5,832 nucleotides of DNA, taken from Euryarchaeota archaeon UBA242. GTDB lineage: Archaea; Thermoplasmatota; Poseidoniia; Poseidoniales; Poseidoniaceae. The notes under the pieces are model-generated. The model saw only the letters and a list, made by a program, of their open reading frames with translations, was not told the DNA's origin and did no database searches. The position numbers and the translations under genes are program-made. How positions within the stretch are numbered: position 1 is the first letter of the stretch; every line of letters begins with the position of its first letter. Below, one piece after another: positions 1 to 4,969 of this stretch. Where the stretch lies: the NCBI GenBank assembly GCA_002499015.1, contig DAJY01000020.1:1-5832 (forward strand), written 5' to 3'.

Positions 1-702
1 CCAATTGGTGAGCAACCTGATGCCGAGGGTTGTGCAGATTCACAGAAGGATGAAGATAATGATGACATCTGGAATTCAGATGACCTATGCCCAGATACTG
101 GACTTGGTGAAAGGGTAGATTACAACGGTTGTTCTGACCAACAAAAGGATGATGATGATGATGGCATTAGAAATCACCTTGATGAATGTCAGAAAACGGT
201 TCCTAACTGGATTGTAGATGAAGTCGGTTGTGCTTTGAATCAAATCGATAGCGATAATGACGGAGTAAGCGATGCAGATGATGCATTCCCTAACGATTCA
301 AATGAAACTACCGATACTGATGGTGATGGTGTTGCCGACCGCTGGGATTTCTATCCTGAAGACCCATTGAAGAGTCAGCAAGAAGTCGCTGAAGAGAGTG
401 GAAATACAATGTTGTATGGCATCATCGCTATGTTGATTATTGGAATAATCGCTGCTGGGATGTATTTCAAACGTGGCTCACCAGTAAGCCAATCACCATT
501 TGAAGTTGCTAATGCACAACTCGATGCTGCTTCAGAAGCTGCCTTTTATCAAGCTGATAATGACAAATTATTACCAGAGATTACCACATCAAGTGAACCA
601 ACTCAATGGGAAGAAAATGGAATACATTGGTCCAAAGATGAAAATGATGTATTATCATACTATGATAGTGCTACTGAATCTTGGCTTCCATACCAATCTT
701 GA
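1..702 (+). CDS. Calcium-binding thrombospondin type 3 repeat surface protein, C-terminal part (5' end outside window)
   Basis: The frame is open from base 1, so 233 residues of a longer protein are visible. Seen: residues 11-122 hold acidic repeats of the form C-x-D-x-Q-x-D-x-D-x-D (around 11-22 and 44-55), followed by DSDNDG (83-88) and DTDGDG (105-110) loops with P-x-D and FYPEDP spacers. This is the thrombospondin type 3 pattern, in which Asp side chains bind calcium. A hydrophobic segment at about 136-156 is followed by Lys-Arg, which predicts an outside N-terminus and a cytoplasmic tail of about 75 residues. The tail ends in an aromatic block (W203, W210, Y220, Y221, W228) resembling a small WW-like module. 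Such anchored repeat proteins are common in Poseidoniales. A role in adhesion or in a calcium-stabilised surface layer is inferred. The TTG at 235 is internal and not the start. No enzymatic domain is visible in this part. Confidence 0.85.
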   Translation, partial: PIGEQPDAEGCADSQKDEDNDDIWNSDDLCPDTGLGERVDYNGCSDQQKDDDDDGIRNHLDECQKTVPNWIVDEVGCALNQIDSDNDGVSDADDAFPNDSNETTDTDGDGVADRWDFYPEDPLKSQQEVAEESGNTMLYGIIAMLIIGIIAAGMYFKRGSPVSQSPFEVANAQLDAASEAAFYQADNDKLLPEITTSSEPTQWEENGIHWSKDENDVLSYYDSATESWLPYQS

Positions 703-742
703 TTCTTCTAACGAATCAGATAATCCCAATACCAGGGTATTG
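700..742 (+). terminator. Two short inverted repeats at and after the surface-protein stop
   Basis: TGATTC (700-705) pairs with GAATCA (713-718) across a 7-base loop and includes the stop codon. CAATAC (727-732) pairs with GTATTG (737-742) across a 4-base loop, with an ATTTTG tract about 10 bases further on. They may end or stabilise the upstream transcript. The 80-base gap to the next gene shows no convincing TATA box, so partial read-through into the pilin-like genes is plausible. Confidence 0.3.
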
Positions 743-782
743 CGTCAAAAGGATTTTGTCTGTCCGCCGTAGAGGAGGATTT

Positions 783-1346
783 ATGGAGGGTTTGAGGCGT
801 AGTGAAACTGCAGAATTAGCCCTCGGTGCATTAATTTCTTTCATAGCAATAATGATCACTTCTACAATACTGGCAGCGATGATGTTGTTAATTGTTCAAA
901 CTACTTTCAGCAACTCTCATGAACATTCCGTAACTCAATCTGAGACTGTAAATGGTATTATCCAAATTAATCGATTTGAATTATCTACATATTCAAACCC
1001 TGGAAATGATGGACTCTATTTGGTGTTTGAATTCCCTTACATCCTCAATGATGTATCTGATACAGAAGTAGTCTGGTCATTGTTATGCAGAGGTGCATCT
1101 TCAATACAATATCTCTCGGGTGATTTTGACACAGCTACACAAATATTTGATGATGGATTGAGCGCAGCAGCAAACGATTTCTTCACTGGTTCAGGAATGT
1201 ATCATATATTTATTTCAACTTCTGGTGTTTGTGATATTTCACCTAATACTTCAGCAGAACTGGTAATTGCAGTAAATGGTGGAAGAACAAAGGTAATACC
1301 CTTTGATGTTGGTTCAAGCCCGCATGTTGGAATGGTTTTTATTTGA
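783..1346 (+). CDS. Archaellin/type IV pilin-like membrane-anchored protein (FlaG/FlaF-like architecture), first of pair
   Basis: A 187-residue protein. ATG 783 is chosen because GGAGG (774-778) lies 4 bases upstream; the longer frame from 681 overlaps the previous gene and lacks such a site. Seen: Arg5-Arg6, then a hydrophobic helix at about 12-38 preceded by a Ser-Glu-Thr-Ala-Glu stretch, then a beta-rich, probably extracellular domain with C102 and C150. Archaellins, pilins and the archaellum stator proteins FlaF and FlaG share this plan: a short charged leader, one N-terminal helix and a beta-sandwich. The classic prepilin peptidase site (Lys/Arg before Gly/Ala) is not clean here; the nearest candidate is after A10. 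Processing is therefore uncertain, and an uncleaved FlaG/FlaF-like anchor is equally possible. It pairs with the next gene, 9 bases away, with which it shares a Trp-x3-Cys motif. The family is assigned by architecture, not by a confirmed match. Confidence 0.65.
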   Translation: MEGLRRSETAELALGALISFIAIMITSTILAAMMLLIVQTTFSNSHEHSVTQSETVNGIIQINRFELSTYSNPGNDGLYLVFEFPYILNDVSDTEVVWSLLCRGASSIQYLSGDFDTATQIFDDGLSAAANDFFTGSGMYHIFISTSGVCDISPNTSAELVIAVNGGRTKVIPFDVGSSPHVGMVFI

Positions 1347-1352
1347 GGTGAT
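1345..1352 (+). promoter_or_regulatory. Strong Shine-Dalgarno that decides a TTG start
   Basis: GAGGTGAT lies 3 bases before TTG 1356 and overlaps the stop codon of the upstream gene (1344-1346). It matches the archaeal 16S anti-Shine-Dalgarno (AUCACCUC) over all eight bases. It supports the TTG as a real start and suggests translational coupling of the two pilin-like genes. Confidence 0.75.
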
Positions 1353-1355
1353 ATT

Positions 1356-1946
1356 TTGAACAACGAATATGATGAAAAGGCACAATATGGGATTGGAATG
1401 ATGATTGTCTTCATGGCATGTATCTTAGTTGCCGCAATCTCAAGTGCCGTAATTATTCAGGCAGTAGAGGCATTAGCTCAGCAAACCCAGCACACAGTAC
1501 ACGATGCCAATAAGGAAGCTGCCACAAAAATGGTAATTCTAAATGTTTGGGTCGAGGATGATTATGACGATTATCTATTTATGATAGAATACCAATCAAT
1601 GGGCAAACAAGTAAGCCCTGCCGATGTTGATTGGATCTTGTCATGTACTGATAATGGTAATTTCTATTATAAAAGTGGTTCACTTAATTCCTGGGCTTCA
1701 GGGCCTGGTTCAATTTGGGAGGTCGGGCAACAACCAACTTCCGTAACAACTCTTGAATCTGGAAAGAGGTATTTTTTCGGAATAGATTCCGGCACAAATG
1801 CACAACCAAACGGCGCTCATTGTGGTCCAAATTGGATCGAGGCAAGAGGAATTACTGCAACATTCATGATAAACATGCCAGATGGTGGCGTGACAACGCA
1901 AATTCTCAAAGTAACCGACTTGACCATTGGCGCTTCAGTGACATGA
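1356..1946 (+). CDS. Archaellin-like protein with class III signal peptide, second of pair
   Basis: A 196-residue protein starting at TTG, set by the GAGGTGAT site just upstream. Seen: the leader ends in Glu-Lys-Ala (7-9), followed by QYGIGMMIVFMACILVAAIS. This closely resembles the archaellin N-terminus, where prepilin peptidase (FlaK/PibD) cleaves after the small residue that follows Lys/Arg, here after A9. The exposed helix would pack in the filament core. Residues from about 58 on are beta-rich, with W93-x3-C97 and a second cysteine, C156. It is shorter than many archaellins, so a minor subunit or a pilin is as likely as a main archaellum filament protein. No motor or assembly genes (FlaH, FlaI, FlaJ) lie in the window. 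The gene sits 9 bases after its probable partner and is convergent with gdhA. Confidence 0.75.
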   Translation: MNNEYDEKAQYGIGMMIVFMACILVAAISSAVIIQAVEALAQQTQHTVHDANKEAATKMVILNVWVEDDYDDYLFMIEYQSMGKQVSPADVDWILSCTDNGNFYYKSGSLNSWASGPGSIWEVGQQPTSVTTLESGKRYFFGIDSGTNAQPNGAHCGPNWIEARGITATFMINMPDGGVTTQILKVTDLTIGASVT

Positions 1947-1964
1947 AAAAACTACTATAGTAGT
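1946..1964 (-). terminator. Palindrome plus oligo-T, likely gdhA terminator
   Basis: ACTACTATAGTAGT (1951-1964) is a perfect 14-base palindrome. Read on the minus strand it runs straight into six T residues (1951-1946), the arrangement expected for a stem with a U-run or for archaeal oligo-T termination. It lies 49 bases past the gdhA stop and abuts the stop of the convergent pilin-like gene. No comparable T-run follows on the plus strand. Confidence 0.5.
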
Positions 1965-2012
1965 GTATCCTCAATATTAAACTGAGTTATTTTGAAAGCG
2001 AAAATTATGCTA

Positions 2013-3368
2013 TCAAACTACACCATGTGCTTGCATTGCTTCAGCGATTTTTAGGAATCCTGCCACATTTGCACCAAATACATAGTCTCCTTCACGGTTG
2101 TATTTCTTTGCAGTCTCATATGCATTGTTGTGAATGTTAACCATGATAGCATCTAACTTTGCATCTACTTCTTCACGAGTCCATGACATACGTAGGGAAT
2201 TTTGTGACATTTCAAGTCCTGATGTTGCGACTCCACCAGCATTACTTGCCTTACCTGGTGCGAATAAAACTCCACTCTCTTGGAAAACTTCAACTGCTTC
2301 GGGAGTACAAGGCATATTTGCACCCTCTGCGATTGCGATTAATTCGTTTGCAACCAACATCTTTGCTTCTTCTCCATTTAACTCGTTTTGAGTTGCACAA
2401 GGAAGTGCCACATCAACATTAACTCCCCAAAGACCGTTTACAGTTGGTTCTGGTCCTGCTGCAGTGAAAGTCACTCCATCGAATTTCTCTGCAAATTCTG
2501 AAATTCTTCCTCTGCGATTATTCTTTAGATCCATAATGTAATCTAGTTTTTCACGGTCAATTCCAGCCGGGACATGAATCCATCCTGATGAATCTGACAT
2601 GGTGACAGGGATTCCACCCAAGTGTAGAACTTTTTCACAAGCAAATTGTGCAACGTTTCCTGAACCTGAAATTGCTACCTTTGTACCTTCAAAGGACTTA
2701 CCCTTTGTAGCTAACATTTCTCTTGCAAAGTAAACTAGGCCGTATCCTGTTGCTTCTGGACGAATCAGTGAACCGCCATATGAACGACCTTTGCCGGTTA
2801 GGACTCCGCCTTGGAACTCATTTTGCAGACGCTTGTACATTCCAAACATGTAGCCAATTTCTCGACCACCGACACCAATATCACCTGCAGGGACGTCGCA
2901 ATCTTGCCCAATATGCCTCCAAAGTTCCATCATGAAAGATTGGCAGAAGCGCATTACTTCACCATCGCTCTTTCCTTTAGGATTGAAATCTGCACCACCC
3001 TTGCCACCACCCATTGGTAGACCTGTTAGGGAGTTCTTGAAAATTTGTTCAAATGCTAAGAACTTCAAAATTGAAGCATTTACAGATGGGTGAAATCTCA
3101 ATCCACCTTTATATGGCCCGATTGCACCATTAAATTGAATTCTAAATCCACGGTTTACCTGGACTGCACCTGCGTCATCAACCCAAGGAACACGGAAATG
3201 AATCAATCTTTCTGGCTCAACAACGCGCTCAACGATTGAAATATATTCAGGATGTTCTTCTATCACCGGTTCAAGTGATTCCAATACTTCCTTCACCGCT
3301 TGGTGGAATTCTGTTTGGTTAGGGTCGCGTGCTACTACCTTGTCATAAATTGCATCTATTGCGTTCAT
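2013..3368 (-). CDS. gdhA: NADP-type hexameric glutamate dehydrogenase
   Basis: A 451-residue cytosolic enzyme that interconverts 2-oxoglutarate, ammonium and NAD(P)H with glutamate; in this subfamily it is usually the NADPH-dependent ammonium-assimilating form. Seen: the glutamate-binding motif GPYKGGLRFHPS with K87, the catalytic motif PMGGGKGGADFNP with K123, the catalytic Asp in PAGDIGVGGRE (D163), the Rossmann loop SGSGNVAQ (234-241) with SDSSG after the second strand (258-262), and NAGGVATSGLEMSQNS (376-391). Length and motif wording match the bacterial and fungal GdhA type (about 450 residues) rather than the shorter enzymes of many hyperthermophilic archaea, which suggests old transfer from bacteria. 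NADP preference is inferred from overall similarity to E. coli GdhA. The ATG start is backed by GAGGTG 7 bases upstream. All key residues are intact, and the neighbours show no metabolic link. Confidence 0.96.
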   Translation of the reverse strand: MNAIDAIYDKVVARDPNQTEFHQAVKEVLESLEPVIEEHPEYISIVERVVEPERLIHFRVPWVDDAGAVQVNRGFRIQFNGAIGPYKGGLRFHPSVNASILKFLAFEQIFKNSLTGLPMGGGKGGADFNPKGKSDGEVMRFCQSFMMELWRHIGQDCDVPAGDIGVGGREIGYMFGMYKRLQNEFQGGVLTGKGRSYGGSLIRPEATGYGLVYFAREMLATKGKSFEGTKVAISGSGNVAQFACEKVLHLGGIPVTMSDSSGWIHVPAGIDREKLDYIMDLKNNRRGRISEFAEKFDGVTFTAAGPEPTVNGLWGVNVDVALPCATQNELNGEEAKMLVANELIAIAEGANMPCTPEAVEVFQESGVLFAPGKASNAGGVATSGLEMSQNSLRMSWTREEVDAKLDAIMVNIHNNAYETAKKYNREGDYVFGANVAGFLKIAEAMQAHGVV

Positions 3369-3375
3369 ATTTTTG

Positions 3376-3397
3376 CACCTCTACACACTATGTGTGT
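3376..3397 (-). promoter_or_regulatory. gdhA ribosome site with adjoining inverted repeat
   Basis: On the minus strand GAGGTG (3381-3376) lies 7 bases before the gdhA ATG. One base further upstream of it begins an inverted repeat, ACACAC (3383-3388), TAT, GTGTGT (3392-3397). A hairpin here would sit right beside the ribosome site, so it could tune translation, or the DNA dyad could be an operator. The geometry is seen; the function is inferred. Confidence 0.45.
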
Positions 3398-3444
3398 TTC
3401 ATGCCCGCCGCTTACCCTTTCTAATAGTTGCCATTAACAGCGTA

Positions 3445-3461
3445 GATAAAAAGCCCTTTTC
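3445..3461 (-). promoter_or_regulatory. Candidate gdhA promoter (TATA-like)
   Basis: Read on the minus strand, a purine-rich stretch GAAAAGGGC is followed by TTTTTATC, a possible BRE/TATA pair. Transcription would start about 25 bases downstream, near 3423, giving a leader of roughly 55 bases that contains the inverted repeat at 3383-3397. An AT-rich alternative, AATATATT around 3503-3510, would give a leader of over 100 bases. The choice is uncertain. Confidence 0.3.
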
Positions 3462-3523
3462 AAATGTACTCAAAGTAGGGCAGTGGCCCCTTTTAATATT
3501 GAAATATATTCACCGATGTGTAA

Positions 3524-3537
3524 TGATTAAAAAATCA
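3524..3537 (-). terminator. Inverted repeat with oligo-T at the end of the TerB-like gene
   Basis: On the minus strand TGATT, TTTT, AATCA forms a 5-bp inverted repeat that includes the TGA stop and a run of six T residues. Archaeal RNA polymerase terminates at T-tracts, so the TerB-like transcript may end here, before the gdhA promoter. Confidence 0.4.
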
Positions 3538-3984
3538 CCTATATGGGCAAATAGTGTTGAAACGCTCTAATCTTTCCAGTCTCCTAGAACCATTTTCATC
3601 AATGTCTTCCATTGCCCGTATTGCTTCTTCGATTAGAGAGTGTTGGTCTTCCTGTAAACCAATCATATCTCTAAGATGATTCAGCATCTCCCATTCATCT
3701 TCACTAATCACTTCATCATCAAGAGCTGCGATCAAAGCACCCTGGTAAGTAGCAACATCTCCAACATGATGCCCAGAATAATCGACTTCACTATCTGCAA
3801 ATGGATCCTTTTCTTCACCACGCACAACAGAAAGACAGGTTGCTGTGTCGCTTGGATAGACTCCCAAAGCATTTGCCAATACGCGTAATATTGATGCCTC
3901 GTTATCAGTCACAATATCATCATCCATTGCAGTTCGGAGTGTATTGATGTAGAGGTATAAACCACGGGAAGGTGTTAGGGTCAT
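3535..3984 (-). CDS. Small acidic TerB-like protein with two half repeats
   Basis: A 149-residue acidic, helix-rich protein with no signal peptide or membrane segment, presumably cytoplasmic. Seen: two similar blocks. Residues 10-41 read Y-x3-L-x4-DDDIVTDNE...LANALGV, and 80-110 read Y-x3-L-x4-DDEVISEDE...LRDMIGL. The paired acidic loop-helix layout resembles the TerB/tellurite-resistance fold, in which acidic residues bind metal. It also looks superficially like EF-hands, but no complete 12-residue EF loop is present. Function in the archaeon is unknown, and tellurite resistance should not be assumed. The start ATG 3984 has only a weak AAGG upstream, with an in-frame TAA at nine codons. The transcript may be leaderless, since a weak AATAAATG box on the minus strand lies about 30 bases away. 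It shares a strand with gdhA, 166 bases ahead of it, but probably has its own terminator. Confidence 0.7.
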   Translation of the reverse strand: MTLTPSRGLYLYINTLRTAMDDDIVTDNEASILRVLANALGVYPSDTATCLSVVRGEEKDPFADSEVDYSGHHVGDVATYQGALIAALDDEVISEDEWEMLNHLRDMIGLQEDQHSLIEEAIRAMEDIDENGSRRLERLERFNTICPYR

Positions 3985-3986
3985 GC

Positions 3987-3998
3987 CCTTACGTAAGG
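3987..3998. promoter_or_regulatory. Perfect 12-bp palindrome abutting the TerB-like start
   Basis: CCTTACGTAAGG is an exact 12-base palindrome located 2 bases before the ATG of the minus-strand TerB-like gene, about where transcription would begin if the message is leaderless. This position would suit a repressor operator. No regulator is identified. Confidence 0.4.
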
Positions 3999-4261
3999 AG
4001 GTTAGTGTTTAGCATTTATTGCGGAATCTCCTCATTTGACAAGCCTTGGGAGTTGTATACGAATTGTCATACAGTTGCATGGAATCTCACTAGACTCATT
4101 TTCCATAACCCTTCATCAGACTCAGCAAGTGCTTCGCAGTGTTGTTTTTCCTAATATTGAATACCATCTACATCCTTTGTAATTATTTGTAAGTCAATTC
4201 GTCATCATATAGAATACATTATATGCTCGTCTCTCTAGTCATGTAATACGAGGGGACTAAT
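3999..4261. other. Divergent control region between the TerB-like and double-RHH genes
   Basis: About 260 AT-rich bases separate two divergently transcribed genes. Apart from the candidate sites listed separately, I see a T5 tract near 4144-4148 and a GTATAC hexamer at about 4055-4060, but no tRNA-like cloverleaf, no convincing ORF and no long repeat. Confidence 0.5.
4206..4225 (+). promoter_or_regulatory. TATA-like box within an inverted repeat upstream of the double-RHH gene
   Basis: CATATA (4206-4211) and TATATG (4220-4225) are exact inverted repeats 8 bases apart. The right arm with the preceding T makes TTATATG (4219-4225), a good archaeal TATA-like box preceded by A-rich bases. Transcription would start near 4247, giving a short leader with GAGGGG (4250-4255). 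RHH proteins often bind such half-site pairs at their own promoters, so autoregulation is a reasonable guess. In AT-rich DNA the repeat could also be chance. Confidence 0.42.
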
Positions 4262-4636
4262 ATGAGCCAGCCAAGTCAGAATGTTTCGCTAAGAATCACC
4301 GAGGATAATCTTCGTGATTTAGAATCGAGAGTCGGACTTGATGGAGCCCGAAATCGCTCCGATGTGATCCGTCTTGCAATACATCAATATCTCCAAGGAC
4401 AGCCATTACTACCTGAGATGGATTCTGTTCGAATCCCAATAGGCCGTGCCACTAAAATGCACCTAGGCCAGTTATATGAACTTCAAGGAATTACAACCGA
4501 AACTGCATGCCAGGAAGGGTTGAAACTCTATATCGCTAATGCAATTAAGCATGATGCTGAATCAACTGAAACATTAGAAGCTGCTCTTGAGGTGTCTCGA
4601 GCGGTTACGATTAGACGTGAGGAATACCACGAATGA
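4262..4636 (+). CDS. Tandem ribbon-helix-helix DNA-binding protein
   Basis: A 124-residue protein starting at ATG, with GAGGGG (4250-4255) 6 bases upstream. Seen: the first RHH unit has strand NVSLRI (7-12), a helix at about 13-24, and a second helix starting at the hallmark RSDVIRLAI (32-40). A second, more diverged unit follows: strand SVRIPI (55-60), a helix at about 62-75, then GITTETACQEGLKLYI (76-91). The C-terminal 30 residues are probably helical and charged. RHH proteins bind DNA through paired beta strands as dimers. Two units in one chain could form an intramolecular pair, as in NikR-unrelated double-RHH regulators, or the second may serve dimerisation. No toxin-like partner is adjacent, so a transcription factor is favoured over an antitoxin. 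It probably regulates its own promoter and perhaps the downstream helicase (inference). Confidence 0.8.
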   Translation: MSQPSQNVSLRITEDNLRDLESRVGLDGARNRSDVIRLAIHQYLQGQPLLPEMDSVRIPIGRATKMHLGQLYELQGITTETACQEGLKLYIANAIKHDAESTETLEAALEVSRAVTIRREEYHE

Positions 4637-4660
4637 GTGGGTGAGCTCGGAGGGGATGGG

Positions 4661-4849
4661 ATGTCTTGGCAAAATGATGGAAATGCACCACATGATGCCA
4701 CCTTTAGGTCTGTGTATGGCGAGGCCAGCCTACACGGATTAGCCACCTTGCGTCTACGTGCCCGTCGTGCACGAGATGGCCAAAACCCAACAGACGACAG
4801 CCTCCCCGATGACGGCGGGGAGGACTCCGATTCCACACAAGCCAGCTAA
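4661..4849 (+). CDS. Possible small Arg-rich/acidic-tailed protein in a GC-rich island
   Basis: A 62-residue frame. ATG 4661 is preferred because GGAGGGG (4649-4655) sits 5 bases upstream; the same frame extends to a GTG at 4637, directly after the stop of the double-RHH gene. Seen: a basic stretch RLRARRARDG followed by an acidic, Gly/Ser-rich tail (PDDGGEDSDS). There is no membrane segment and no recognised domain. By my hand count bases 4621-4860 are about 56% G+C, reaching about 60% in the second half, well above the neighbours, and third positions are unusually C-rich. The frame could be a real disordered protein, or the by-product of a structured RNA or imported segment. A frame open on the opposite strand (4528-4836) adds to the doubt. 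Confidence 0.4.
   Translation: MSWQNDGNAPHDATFRSVYGEASLHGLATLRLRARRARDGQNPTDDSLPDDGGEDSDSTQAS
4801..4823 (+). repeat. GC-rich hairpin inside the small ORF
   Basis: CCTCCCCG (4801-4808) pairs exactly with CGGGGAGG (4816-4823) across a 7-base loop. An 8-bp stem this GC-rich should be stable in RNA. It lies near the 3' end of the small frame and may belong to a larger RNA structure. Confidence 0.5.
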
Positions 4850-4865
4850 GCTAGTGGTTACAACC

Positions 4866-4895
4866 GTGCCCAGACCCCCCAAATTTTCTGGGCAC
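4866..4895 (+). terminator. 9-bp hairpin after the small ORF
   Basis: GTGCCCAGA (4866-4874) pairs perfectly with TCTGGGCAC (4887-4895) across a 12-base loop of C6-A3-T3. It begins 16 bases after the TAA and is followed by ATTTA. It could be a terminator, an attenuator between the regulator and the helicase, or the end stem of a small RNA. A short dyad, GGTT-AC-AACC (4856-4865), directly abuts it. Confidence 0.45.
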
Positions 4896-4900
4896 ATTTA

Positions 4901-4920
4901 CTCAATTGAGGCGTAAGCCT
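4901..4920. repeat. Adjacent palindrome and GNRA-capped mini-hairpin in the helicase leader
   Basis: CTCAATTGAG (4901-4910) is a perfect 10-base palindrome. Overlapping its end, AGGC-GTAA-GCCT (4909-4920) forms a 4-bp stem with a GUAA loop, which fits the stable GNRA class; G-U pairs could extend it. The two structures are mutually exclusive in RNA because they share bases 4909-4910. Confidence 0.35.
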
Positions 4921-4969
4921 TGTCATCCACTCCCCAATCCTTTAGAAGGGTCGGCAATGGAGCATAATT

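Noticed and set aside
148..162. Five GAT triplets as a microsatellite
   Set aside because: They encode consecutive Asp residues within a calcium-binding loop and are explained by the protein.
235..702. TTG at 235 as start of a separate 155-residue protein
   Set aside because: The frame is open upstream to base 1 and the upstream residues continue the same calcium-binding repeat pattern.
500..772. Alternative plus-strand frame of 90 codons
   Set aside because: It lies almost wholly inside the surface-protein gene in another frame and shows no plausible protein features.
681..782. Upstream extension of the first pilin-like gene
   Set aside because: It overlaps the preceding gene, has no ribosome site, and would put extra residues before the membrane helix; ATG 783 has GGAGG at the right distance.
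3373..3570. Plus-strand 65-codon frame across the gdhA leader
   Set aside because: It runs through the gdhA promoter region and TerB-like 3' end, with no ribosome site or recognisable protein character.
3535..3984. EF-hand protein
   Set aside because: The acidic loops lack the full 12-residue EF pattern; TerB-like half repeats fit better.
3972..4154. Plus-strand 60-codon frame in the divergent region
   Set aside because: The residues show no domain or membrane pattern, and the region carries control sites; the AAGGAGG at 3995-4000 belongs partly to a palindrome and is not placed before a good start.
4528..4836. Minus-strand 102-codon frame opposite the RHH end and the small ORF
   Set aside because: It overlaps a well-supported plus-strand gene, is Ser/Arg/Pro-rich as expected for antisense of GC-rich DNA, and no ribosome site was identified for it.
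4637..4849. RNase P RNA or SRP RNA in the GC-rich island
   Set aside because: I could not find the conserved RNase P (GAGGAAAGTC, ACAGAAA) or SRP helix 8 (GGAAGG-x-AGCA) cores.
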